A stretch of DNA of 64,000 nucleotides, taken from contig NZ_LWHO01000003.1 in the NCBI RefSeq assembly GCF_001642025.1, forward strand, positions 473,279 through 537,278, read 5' to 3'. The notes beneath the pieces are model-generated. The model worked only from the letters and a program-made list of their open reading frames with translations, made no database searches and was not told the origin of the DNA. The translations under genes and the position numbers were made by a program. Positions 18,603-26,534 of this stretch are shown here, piece after piece. Source of the DNA: Cutibacterium namnetense (GTDB lineage: Bacteria > Actinomycetota > Actinomycetes > Propionibacteriales > Propionibacteriaceae). Numbering within the stretch: the stretch's first letter is position 1; the number at the start of each line of letters is the position of its first letter.

Positions 18603-19442
18603 ATGCCGTTGCCATTGTCCGCTGTCGATGAGGACTGCCTCATGTCGAGCACGACCATCGATTCCTTCGCCGTGTTTCTACGCCGAGTCGCTCCTGAACT
18701 GTTGCCCCCGACAACAGTCGACACGAGCGTCCCCGAGCTGCTGAGGCACGGCAGAACTGTGCTCGCAATTCGCTACAGCGGAGGAGTTGTCATAGCCGCT
18801 GACCTCGGCTCTGCGATGGCAAGGCATCTTCGTCAGAGCGACATCGATCGCATCCTCGGTACCGATCATCGGTGCGCTATCGGTGTCGCCGGAGCAGCCG
18901 GTCTAGCAGGAGAAATGATTCGTCTTTTTCAAGCTGAAGTCGATCATCTCGAGAAAATTCAAGGCCAGCGGATCAGCATGGATGGCCGCGCAACCAGACT
19001 GTCTAGTTTGGTCCGTTCCAATGGAACGATGATGGCTCAAGGACTCGCTGTCACGCCGCTACTGGCGGGCTGGGATGATCTGGCCCATCGCGGCCGGATC
19101 TTTTCCTATGACGGCACTGGCGGACGAACTGAGGAACATTCTCATGCCTGTGTGGGGTCCGGAGCTTTATTTGCAAGCGGGGTCCTCAACAAGGGCTACC
19201 GAGCAGGGATGGATCGGGATGAATCCGTGGCCCTGGCTATCCGCGCCCTGGACACGGCTATCAGCGATGACACCGCGTCGTCTCGGTCGGGACCCGATCT
19301 GTCGCGCGGCCTATACCCGACAGTGGCGTGCGCAGATTCCCACGGTGTGACCCGTATCCCCACCGAGGAGGTGGCGGTACTGGCGAAACGGGTAGTCGAC
19401 CAGATCACTGCCGAGTCCGATCGTGAGGAGGGCCGATCATGA
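18603..19442 (+). CDS. prcB: Proteasome beta subunit homologue lacking catalytic Thr1
   Basis: Homologue of the actinobacterial 20S proteasome beta subunit. The propeptide ends VPELLRHG as in relatives (FLRRVAPELLPP upstream), and the mature fold follows: VLAIRYSGGVVIAAD, GVAGAAGLAGEMIRLF, GSGALFASG and GPDLSRGLYPT. In active enzymes the residue after this glycine is the catalytic Thr1; here it is Arg51 (codon AGA at 18753-18755). Asp17 is kept (Asp67) and Lys33 is Arg83. The protein is therefore predicted to be proteolytically inactive and unprocessed. Start choice: ATG 18603 follows GAGGAGGG closely; ATG 18642 with GAGGA 7 nt upstream is equally plausible. It overlaps prcA by ATGA. Confidence 0.87.
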   Translation: MPLPLSAVDEDCLMSSTTIDSFAVFLRRVAPELLPPTTVDTSVPELLRHGRTVLAIRYSGGVVIAADLGSAMARHLRQSDIDRILGTDHRCAIGVAGAAGLAGEMIRLFQAEVDHLEKIQGQRISMDGRATRLSSLVRSNGTMMAQGLAVTPLLAGWDDLAHRGRIFSYDGTGGRTEEHSHACVGSGALFASGVLNKGYRAGMDRDESVALAIRALDTAISDDTASSRSGPDLSRGLYPTVACADSHGVTRIPTEEVAVLAKRVVDQITAESDREEGRS

Positions 19443-20116
19443 CGTTTCCGGGCTATGTTCCGCCCAGTGAGTGGAAAGCTGATCGTTCCAAGTTTGTCTC
19501 AGATTCCATTCGCGATGGAGATGACGCCGTCGTCGTCGCTCGATGTGCTGAGGGGATCGCGCTGGTAGCGCGTCAACATGGAGCCGATCTTCCCAAGGGC
19601 ATGAGGTCAGTCGCTGAAATCCACGATCGGCTGGCGTTCGCAGCCGTCGGACCATTCCACGAGGCAGAGGGACTGCGAGTAGCAGGTATCCGCTATGCCG
19701 ATTTGCACGCCTATGCGTACGACCGCCTTGACGTCACCGGGCGCAGCTTAGCCAGCATGTATTCGCAGATTATTGGCAAGGTATTTTCCCGCCCCGACAT
19801 TAAGCCCTATGAAGTTCAGGTCGCGGTCGCCGAACTTGGCTTGGTCCCCTCAGAGGATCGCCTCTACACGATTGATTTCGATGGTTCCGTCTGTGCTGGC
19901 ACCGGGCCCGTCCTGTTAGGTGCAACAAATGAGCGCTCCCTCGAGCTGCCCAATGACGCGACGATATCCGGGGTCGTACGAGCTGCGGGACCCGTCCTTG
20001 ACGCCGAGCTCACAGACCTTGAGGTAGGTCTGCTTGATCGCCATGCCTCGACGCGTCGCCACTTCCGACGTCTCGACGCTACAACCATCGTGGAAGCCGA
20101 CCGTGACGAATCCTGA
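19439..20116 (+). CDS. prcA: Proteasome alpha subunit homologue
   Basis: A 225-residue homologue of the actinobacterial proteasome alpha subunit, which forms the outer gating rings. Landmarks shared with known PrcA are MTFPGYVPP at the start, EIHDRLAFAAVGPFHEAEGLR, GIRYADLHAYAYDRLDVTGR and KPYEVQVAVAELG. It is translationally coupled to prcB. No mpa/arc, dop, pup or pafA gene is present in this window, so how substrates would reach this particle is unclear. The C-terminus is shorter than in mycobacterial PrcA. Confidence 0.87.
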   Translation: MTFPGYVPPSEWKADRSKFVSDSIRDGDDAVVVARCAEGIALVARQHGADLPKGMRSVAEIHDRLAFAAVGPFHEAEGLRVAGIRYADLHAYAYDRLDVTGRSLASMYSQIIGKVFSRPDIKPYEVQVAVAELGLVPSEDRLYTIDFDGSVCAGTGPVLLGATNERSLELPNDATISGVVRAAGPVLDAELTDLEVGLLDRHASTRRHFRRLDATTIVEADRDES

Positions 20117-21200
20117 TCGCGTCGAGCCGACCTTGAACGGTCCGGTCCTTATCGTTGGTGTTGGCCTTATTGGGGCATCCATCGGTAAGGCCCTGGTAAG
20201 GGCGGGGATCGATGTCCATTTGTGGGATATCGATCGCAGCAATGCCCTCGTCGCTGCCGGGCGCGGAGCTGGCAGTCTCGATGACCTGGCTGACGACGCG
20301 TATCACATGATCGTCATCGCGACCCCACCAGCCGTCGTCGCACAGACGATCGTTGACCGCTTGACGCGACATCCCCAAGCCGTGGTCACCGACACCGCTT
20401 CAGTGAAGGGGGCGGTGTTGGCCGAGTTGACCACGTTGGCTGCCGGGCATGGCGTCGACATGTCTCGCTATGTGGGTTCCCACCCCATGGCGGGAACCCA
20501 ATACACCGGCCCATTGACAGCCTCCAGTGAGCTTTTCATCAACCGCACCTGGGTGGTGGCCCCTCGCCCCGACAACCGTCATGATGACGTGGAACAAGTC
20601 GTCGCTGTGGCCCAAGCCTGCGGTGCTCGGGTGGTGAGTATGGATGCCCACGAGCATGACCGGGCAGTCGCAGAGGTGTCCCACCTGCCCCATCTCATGA
20701 GTATCCTCACTGCCGCAAATTTGCGCCATGCTCGTCCTGAGCACCTGAGCCTCGCAGGATCCGGCATCCGCGACGTCACCCGAATCGCCCGCTCCCAGAC
20801 GGCAATGTGGCGGCAGATCCTCAGCTCCAACCGAGTTGAGGTCCGCAGCCAATTAGAAGCGATTCGTGATGACCTCGATGACCTACTGTCTCGTCTTAAC
20901 GATTCGCAACGCTTAGAGGAGTTCCTCAGCGTTGGTCAGGCCGGTGCCCGCAAAGTGGCAGGTAAACACGGGCACCAGATGGTGGAGACGACCGCCGTCA
21001 TCGTCGAGATTCCGGATACCCCGGGTGCCTTGGCGCGATTGTTTGCCGATGTTGAGGCTGCTGGGGTCAACGTCGAAGACTTGTCGGTGGAACATAATCC
21101 AGCCCGCGAGGTTGGTTTCTTATCCATTGACGTTGCCCCGAATCGCGCCGCGCAGTTGACCGCGTCGATGCGCGATCACGGCTGGTCGGTGCGATCCTGA
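20103..21200 (+). CDS. tyrA: Prephenate dehydrogenase with C-terminal ACT domain
   Basis: Converts prephenate to 4-hydroxyphenylpyruvate in tyrosine synthesis. The NAD-binding motif VGVGLIGASIG lies near the N-terminus. The catalytic region has DTASVKG, GSHPMAGT and the helical-domain histidine segment SHLPHLMS. An ACT regulatory domain occupies about the last 70 residues (VIVEIPDTPGALARLF, VNVEDLSVEH) and probably senses tyrosine. The GTG at 20103 overlaps the prcA stop by 14 nt. An upstream ATG in the same frame (20034) would run far into prcA and is less likely. Confidence 0.93.
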   Translation: MTNPDRVEPTLNGPVLIVGVGLIGASIGKALVRAGIDVHLWDIDRSNALVAAGRGAGSLDDLADDAYHMIVIATPPAVVAQTIVDRLTRHPQAVVTDTASVKGAVLAELTTLAAGHGVDMSRYVGSHPMAGTQYTGPLTASSELFINRTWVVAPRPDNRHDDVEQVVAVAQACGARVVSMDAHEHDRAVAEVSHLPHLMSILTAANLRHARPEHLSLAGSGIRDVTRIARSQTAMWRQILSSNRVEVRSQLEAIRDDLDDLLSRLNDSQRLEEFLSVGQAGARKVAGKHGHQMVETTAVIVEIPDTPGALARLFADVEAAGVNVEDLSVEHNPAREVGFLSIDVAPNRAAQLTASMRDHGWSVRS

Positions 21201-21263
21201 CACTTGTCGGTGGATGCCGATATCCTCACCCCTGTCAGATCGCCATCGTAAGGCAGGCAGAAC

Positions 21264-21935
21264 GTGTCAACCTCACCTCTCGTCATCGCCATCGACGGGC
21301 CCAGCGGGTCCGGCAAGTCGTCGACCTCTCGTGGGGTCGCGAACCGGCTCGGGCTAGCTCACCTCGACACCGGATCGATGTATCGAGCAGTGGCTTGCCG
21401 CGTTGCTCATCTGGGTATTGACCCGACTGTCAACCCTCGTGATGCCATTGAGGTGGCTCGGGCCTGCCACCTCGAGGTTGATACCTCGGCTATCGGTAGC
21501 CGCGTCGTGATCGATGGGGAGGATGTCACCGCGGAAATTAGAGATCCGCAGACGAGTGCCAAGGTGTCGGCGGTGGCGACGATTCAGCCGATTCGTGATG
21601 CCCTGACTGCTCGCATGCGTCAGGTCGCGGCTGACCGCGGTCGTATCGTGATGGAGGGACGCGACATCACGACGGTGGTGTGCCCCGACGCGCAGGTCAG
21701 AGTGCTTCTGGTGGCTGACCCGGCCGTCCGCATCGCACGGCGTCAGGCTGAGTTGGGGGAGAAGGTCGACATGGCTCAGGTCATTGATTCGATCGTGCGT
21801 CGTGACCGGGACGATTCCACTGTGTCGACCTTTGAGGAGCCGGCTGAGGGGGTCACTGTGGTGGACTCCACCCATCTCGATTTGGATCAGGTCATTGACA
21901 CCGTCATTGATCTGGTGCCCGTTTCGCTGCGCTGA
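21264..21935 (+). CDS. cmk: Cytidylate kinase
   Basis: Phosphorylates CMP and dCMP. The P-loop [11 protein letters not shown] lies at about residues 9-19, followed by the CMP-binding LDTGSMYRAVA and the MEGRDITTVV segment with the conserved GRD. The protein has 223 residues and a GTG start. The tyrA-cmk-der order is common in actinobacteria. Confidence 0.96.
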   Translation: MSTSPLVIAIDGPSGSGKSSTSRGVANRLGLAHLDTGSMYRAVACRVAHLGIDPTVNPRDAIEVARACHLEVDTSAIGSRVVIDGEDVTAEIRDPQTSAKVSAVATIQPIRDALTARMRQVAADRGRIVMEGRDITTVVCPDAQVRVLLVADPAVRIARRQAELGEKVDMAQVIDSIVRRDRDDSTVSTFEEPAEGVTVVDSTHLDLDQVIDTVIDLVPVSLR

Positions 21936-21999
21936 GCATTATTTCTACTAACGTCACACCGTGTACCGTGGTTTAGTCCCCTAGCAGGAGTGTGTCCTC

Positions 22000-23370
22000 A
22001 TGTCCGACTCGCCCGAGTTCGTCACCGGCCCCAGCGACGGCATCGAGGAGGCTCTCCCGAAGCCTGTTGTTGCCGTCGTCGGTCGGCCTAATGTTGGTAA
22101 ATCCACCCTCGTCAATCGTATTCTTGGCCGCAGAGCAGCTGTCGTACAGGATGTCCCAGGTGTGACCCGTGACCGGGTGTCTTATGACGCTGAGTGGTCT
22201 GGCCGCCAGTTCGTCCTCGTCGATACCGGCGGCTGGGCCTCCGACGCCTCTGGCATGGCGGCCATGATTGCTGAGCAGGCTGAATTGGCTATCTCGACCG
22301 CTGACGCCGTTCTCTTCGTCGTTGACGCGAACGTGGGCACCACGGACGAAGACGAGGCCGTCGTCCAGGTTCTAAGGCAGTCTCGCAAGCCCGTCGTGGT
22401 TGCTGCTAACAAGGTCGATGACGGTCGCGGTGAGCCTGACGCTACCGCGATGTGGAACCTAGGGTTGGGGGAGCCCCACCCCGTTTCCGCCATGCACGGG
22501 CGCGGTTCAGGTGACCTTCTCGATGCACTCATTGCTGTCCTGCCCAAGGATCGAGCTAGCTACGAATCATCGAACGGGCCGCGTCGGGTCGCCATTGTGG
22601 GCAAGCCGAACGTCGGCAAGTCGTCCCTTCTGAACCGGATAGCGCGTCAGAACCGCGTAGTCGTCTCGGATGTTTCTGGGACGACGGTTGATCCCGTTGA
22701 CGAGCTAGTCACTGTCGGTGGCACCGTCTATCAATTCATTGACACCGCCGGTTTGCGCAAGAGGGTGAAGGAGGCTTCCGGACACGAGTACTACGCTTCA
22801 CTGCGCACCCAGGCCGCCATCGAGCGTGCCGAGGTGTGCGTGGTCGTCATCGACGCGTCGGAGTCGATCAGCGATCAGGACCTTCGCATCCTCACGATGG
22901 TCGAGAATGCGGGGCGGGCAATGGTCATCGCCTACAACAAGTGGGATCTGACCGATGAAGAGCGCCGCCGCTATTTGGAGCGCGAGATCGAGCGCGACGT
23001 TCAGGCCTATTCCTGGGCGCCGCGGGTCAACATCTCGGCGCTCAACGGCCGCAACGTTGACAAGCTTGAGAAGGCTATCGAGACGGCCGCAGGAGGCTGG
23101 GAAACGCGTGTTTCGACGGGGAAGCTCAATGCATTCCTCGGCCGTCTTGCAGCTGCCCACCCTCACCCGGTACGGGGAGGAAAACAACCGAGGATCCTCT
23201 TCGGTACCCAAGCGCACAACTGTCCGCCGACTTTTGCCCTGTTCACATCGGGGGCGTTCGACCAAGGATATGTGCGGTTCATTATCAGGCGGCTGCGTGA
23301 GGACTTCGGCTTCGCCGGTTCACCCGTCCATGTGGAGATTCGACCTCGGGTAAAGCGACAGAGGAAGTGA
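22000..23370 (+). CDS. der: Ribosome-associated GTPase Der (EngA)
   Basis: A double-domain GTPase needed for 50S subunit assembly. The first G domain has GRPNVGKST (residues 28-36), DTGG and NKVD. The second starts at about residue 200 with [13 protein letters not shown] and NKWD. The C-terminal KH-like RNA-binding domain ends with [11 protein letters not shown]. The protein has 456 residues. A leader of about 20 residues precedes the first domain. Confidence 0.96.
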   Translation: MSDSPEFVTGPSDGIEEALPKPVVAVVGRPNVGKSTLVNRILGRRAAVVQDVPGVTRDRVSYDAEWSGRQFVLVDTGGWASDASGMAAMIAEQAELAISTADAVLFVVDANVGTTDEDEAVVQVLRQSRKPVVVAANKVDDGRGEPDATAMWNLGLGEPHPVSAMHGRGSGDLLDALIAVLPKDRASYESSNGPRRVAIVGKPNVGKSSLLNRIARQNRVVVSDVSGTTVDPVDELVTVGGTVYQFIDTAGLRKRVKEASGHEYYASLRTQAAIERAEVCVVVIDASESISDQDLRILTMVENAGRAMVIAYNKWDLTDEERRRYLEREIERDVQAYSWAPRVNISALNGRNVDKLEKAIETAAGGWETRVSTGKLNAFLGRLAAAHPHPVRGGKQPRILFGTQAHNCPPTFALFTSGAFDQGYVRFIIRRLREDFGFAGSPVHVEIRPRVKRQRK

Positions 23371-23434
23371 CCCGTTTTGTCGGAGCAACGGAAGTACGCT
23401 ACTGTATTTCCTCGGGTCACCGAGTGATCCGAAA

Positions 23435-23508
<74 letters not shown>

Positions 23509-23522
23509 CGTTTTAAGGTTCC

Positions 23523-23574
23523 GCGAGCGGGCTTGTGTTCGTGAAACGCCGTCATCGATTGACGGCCGGCTCGC
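23523..23574. terminator. Nested inverted repeats after tRNA-Pro
   Basis: An inner 7-bp hairpin (GCCGTCA at 23548-23554, TGACGGC at 23560-23566) lies inside an outer arm pair of GCGAGCGGGC near 23523 and GCCGGCTCGC ending at 23574 (one mismatch). It is probably a terminator of the tRNA transcript. Confidence 0.5.
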
Positions 23575-23871
23575 ATCATGACTCACTGGAGATCAGGTCT
23601 TCCTTGGTCGCCGGTTGACCCCCGTTTCGGTTCGCGATCACCGAGCCGTACTTTCTATCTGCCTACCTGTCCAGCGATCTTCCGATGGGCCAAGACCTTA
23701 GCTCATTGGACTCGGTAGACAGTGTTTTCGCAGATCGAGTCCGTCCTAGATAGTGATATATCATATCGGTATCCGAGATACTTTTGTGACGTGATCTGGG
23801 CTCGTCCTAGCCTTCAGCACATGCTTGACGCGACTCCAGCATCGAGCTGATCTCCCACCAAGGGACATCTC
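23575..23871. other. Intergenic region upstream of the SsuABC-like locus
   Basis: No gene recognised. The AT-richer part at about 23750-23785 is likely to hold the promoter of the transporter operon. It contains GATATATC and the 12-mer ATCGGTATCCGA at 23765-23776 that also occurs in the TetR operator region. The rest shows nothing I can name. Confidence 0.5.
23765..23776 (+). promoter_or_regulatory. Sequence matching the TetR operator 12-mer
   Basis: ATCGGTATCCGA is identical to the reverse complement of 18513-18524 in the TetR operator region. It lies about 95 nt upstream of the binding-protein start. It could be a second site for the same or a related regulator. This is a sequence match only. 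Confidence 0.35.
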
Positions 23872-24276
23872 ATGACAGACCAGGATTCAGCACAGTCCGC
23901 TTCGTTCTCTGACAGTTCAGAACCTGTGGTGTTGCCTTCCGGAGCTATCGTCCAGACGGATTCCGGCGCCACTAAACCCGGATCTGCCACTGTTTCTCGC
24001 CGCGCGCTGCTCACCGGGATTGGCATCTCCGCCGTCACGGGACTCGCAGTTGGAGCCGGCATAGCCGGGCCCATTGCTTACCACCGTGGCAAGTCGACTG
24101 CCGGAGCCGGGACCGGTGGTAAGCGACACATCAATTTGGTCTTTGGCGGTGACGTGTGTGACGCGCCAGCCATCGTCGCTAAGGAGAAGGGATTCTTCGC
24201 TGACGCCGGGCTCGACGTTTCTCTGCACCGCACGGTGGGCGATGAGGACATCAAGGCTGCCGTCGGATCAGGTCAG
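23872..24276 (+). pseudogene. SsuA-like substrate-binding protein, 5' fragment
   Basis: The first 135 codons of a Tat-exported substrate-binding protein of the sulfonate/nitrate/taurine family. The twin-arginine signal SRRALLTGIGISA lies at about residues 43-55, and the binding-protein fold starts at INLVFGGDVCDAPAIVAKEKGFF. Homology stops after VGSGQ at 24276, where the 7.57-kb insert begins; the frame then runs into antisense permease sequence. The 3' part continues in the same frame at 31846. Either the gene is inactive, or the short frame yields a non-functional product. Confidence 0.85.
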
Positions 24277-24876
24277 TCCGATGGCAGAACTCGTGAGGGC
24301 GAGCAGCACCAGAGCCGCGATGACCCCGATCACGGGGACGGGGCCGAGCAGCACCGAACGTGCTCCGATGACCTCACCGTTGAACGACAACCGCCCCAGG
24401 GCTGGAACGCAGAGCAGGTATCCCAGGATGCCGAGGATCGCACCGGTGAGGGCCTGCAGCCCGGCCTCGGCCAGGGTCATCACTCGTAGCAGATGCGCCG
24501 ACGCCCCGATGAGTCTCAACGACGACAGTCGATCGTCCCGGCGTCTTGCCGACAGCTTCGCTGCCGAGGAGGCCAGCGTCATGAGGGGAAGTATCAGCAG
24601 TACCACGGCGATCGTCGAGGTCACCCGGTAGAAAGCGGCATTGTCCCCGCGGATGTGCCACATCATCACGGCCCCACCGGTGACGTCGAGGATGATCGTC
24701 GAGATGACGCCGAAAGCGATCACGGGCAGCCGCCAGGTGGAGCGATCGGAGATCGAGGCGCGCAGGGTCATGGCGAGGATCTGCCGAGTCGCTGGACGCC
24801 TGGGTTCGACCTTCAGCGGTTCGGGGACGGTGATCGTCGGGTTAGGCTGCTCGACGGCAGCAGACGTGGACGTCAT
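24271..24876 (-). pseudogene. FtsX-type ABC permease, truncated at its C-terminus
   Basis: The N-terminal 200 or so residues of a MacB/FtsX-type permease partnering the ATPase gene upstream. The first membrane segment is LPVIAFGVISTIILDV. Three more follow within an FtsX domain (STIAVVLLILPLMTLAS, ALTGAILGILGYLLCV, VIGVIAALVLLALTSS), with the cytoplasmic loop ARRRDDRLSSLRLIGAS characteristic of the family. Coding homology ends at the insertion junction and translation stops at a TGA formed in the host gene. Whole proteins of this type have about 400 residues or more. The start ATG is 2 nt after the ATPase stop. Confidence 0.8.
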
Positions 24877-24878
24877 GG

Positions 24879-25625
24879 TCACCACCTCCCATTGGGTTGA
24901 CGCAGCTCGTCGGAGACGATCCGGCCATCCTGCAGCCCCACGATGCGTTGGCAGCGCCGGGCGACGTCCTCGTCGTGGGTGACGACGACAAGGGTGCGTC
25001 CGCGTCCGGTGGCCGCGAGCAGGATGGACATCACCTCGATGGCGGTGGCCGAGTCGAGGGCCCCGGTGGGCTCGTCGGCGAAGACGATCGCTGGGTTGAT
25101 CACCTGCGACCTCGCAATGGCGACTCGCTGTGCCTGGCCCCCGGAGAGCTGACCGATGCGGCGCTCCTCCATGCCAGCCAACCCCATGGAGCTGAGCCAC
25201 TGGGCGGCATGGCGGATGGCCTCGTCCTTCGGTGTGCCATTGAGCATGAGGGGCAGTGCCGTGTTCTCCACGGCAGTGAGCTCGGCGACGAGCATGCCCT
25301 GCTGGAAGACGAACCCGAGGGATTCACGTCGCAGTCCGGCATGGTCCTCGGTGGTGAGGGACTCGACGTTGACGGTACGTCTGGGCAGGTTCAGTTCGAT
25401 GCTGCCGGAATCGGGGGAGAGGATCCCCGACAGGCAGTGCAACAGGGTGGTCTTGCCCGAGCCAGACGGTCCCATGACGGCGACCGACTGGCCGGCGGGG
25501 ATGGTGAGGTCGACGTGGTCGAGGGCACGGGTGGAGCCATAGGCCTTCGTCAGCGCCTGGGTGTGCAGCCGGGCACCTGGGGCGATGTCGGTCGGGGGAG
25601 CGTCTTGGCGCGATGTCGTCGGCAT
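24879..25625 (-). CDS. ABC transporter ATP-binding protein (LolD/MacB-type)
   Basis: A 248-residue ATPase of the family that drives FtsX-type permeases (antimicrobial-peptide export or resistance, lipoprotein release). Motifs: Walker A GPSGSGKTT, Q-loop VFQQGML, signature LSGGQAQR, Walker [13 protein letters not shown] and H-loop VVTHD. It is intact, but its permease partner downstream is truncated. The ATG at 25625 gives MPTTSRQDAPPTD, a start that recurs in the remnant at 28858-28950. The frame is open to 25688, but that stretch lies in the repeated upstream region. Confidence 0.88.
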   Translation of the reverse strand: MPTTSRQDAPPTDIAPGARLHTQALTKAYGSTRALDHVDLTIPAGQSVAVMGPSGSGKTTLLHCLSGILSPDSGSIELNLPRRTVNVESLTTEDHAGLRRESLGFVFQQGMLVAELTAVENTALPLMLNGTPKDEAIRHAAQWLSSMGLAGMEERRIGQLSGGQAQRVAIARSQVINPAIVFADEPTGALDSATAIEVMSILLAATGRGRTLVVVTHDEDVARRCQRIVGLQDGRIVSDELRQPNGRW

Positions 25626-25723
25626 GGCATCCACTGTGCTGCGCGATCTCGTGGTGCACATCGTGCAGGTGGACGAGATTGCCGTCATGCTGCGGTAGGA
25701 GAAAGCTCAAGCAGTCGGTGAGC
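25557..25723. repeat. Direct repeat, copy A
   Basis: Covers the first codons and upstream region of the ATPase at 24879-25625. It matches 28882-29063 in the same orientation with scattered substitutions (roughly four bases in five identical by eye) and one gap of about 17 bp. Identical blocks include GATGTCGGTCGGGGGAGC, GGCATCCACTGTGCTG (preceded by CAT) and GCTCAAGCAGTCGG. The two copies bracket the lower-GC ATPase/permease pair. Confidence 0.8.
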
Positions 25724-25827
25724 CATGATCATCTTGCAACTGGTGGGCAGAGTGTTCGACATCGCATGACACACATCGGTGATTTCTCTCAGCTGCTCAG
25801 GGATGACTCGTAGGAATGGGTGATCGG

Positions 25828-25855
25828 TTCAAGTGGTTTCTATCTCTGCTATAGT
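25828..25855 (+). promoter_or_regulatory. Probable sigma-70-type promoter of the MacB-like pair
   Basis: TTCAAG (25828-25833) and TATAGT (25850-25855) separated by 16 bp, ending 31 nt before the ATG at 25887. Position and fit to the consensus make it a reasonable promoter for the two-gene operon. Confidence 0.5.
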
Positions 25856-25886
25856 CACGAGTGAAAATTTTAGGGGAAAGCCTTCC

Positions 25887-26534
25887 ATGCTAGAAGTACG
25901 TAACTTGACAGTTACCTATCCAGGGTCAGAACGTCCTGTCCTTGACCATGTGGATCTCGACTTCCCAATCGGGACAACAGCCGTGGTTGGACCAAGTGGC
26001 AGTGGAAAGTCCACACTTTTTTCTGCACTCCTAGGCATGGTGAAGGTTCGGTCTGGAAGGCTGTTCCTTGAAGGGAAGGAACTCCCAGAGAAGCGTTCCC
26101 AAAGATTCTCCGTAGTACATCAAGACTACAGGTTGGTGCCGTTTTTGACGGTACTCGAGAACATTCGACTATCCTGTGAACTGCACAATGTGGATGTCTC
26201 TGGGTCACGATTGGATACACTGCTGTCAATGGTAGGTCTCCAAGACTTTGAGGACCGCAGAATTCAGACACTATCCGGAGGCGAAAAACAGCGTGTTGCC
26301 ATCTCACGCGCCCTCGCCTCCTCACCCTCAGTTCTCCTGGCCGATGAGCCAACAGGTGCTCTAGATCGGAAGAACTCCGACAATGTCTCTCATCTGCTTC
26401 GCGAAATCTCGAAGACCTCAAGAATACCGGTGGTTCTCGCCACGCACGATGAAAAGGTGGCATCTGTTGCTGATCAACTGATACGCCTTGTGGGTGACGG
26501 ATCCGCAGTAGTGGAGAAAGACCTTCCGGCATGA
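25887..26534 (+). CDS. ABC transporter ATP-binding protein of lower-GC transporter pair
   Basis: A 215-residue MacB/LolD-type ATPase. Motifs: Walker [11 protein letters not shown]-loop [10 protein letters not shown], signature [12 protein letters not shown], Walker [13 protein letters not shown] and H-loop LATHDEK. The ATG at 25887 is preceded by AGGGGAAAG at a good distance; the frame is open back to 25833. It overlaps the permease gene by ATGA. Base composition is clearly lower in GC than the neighbouring exporter genes, which suggests a separate origin. Confidence 0.9.
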   Translation: MLEVRNLTVTYPGSERPVLDHVDLDFPIGTTAVVGPSGSGKSTLFSALLGMVKVRSGRLFLEGKELPEKRSQRFSVVHQDYRLVPFLTVLENIRLSCELHNVDVSGSRLDTLLSMVGLQDFEDRRIQTLSGGEKQRVAISRALASSPSVLLADEPTGALDRKNSDNVSHLLREISKTSRIPVVLATHDEKVASVADQLIRLVGDGSAVVEKDLPA

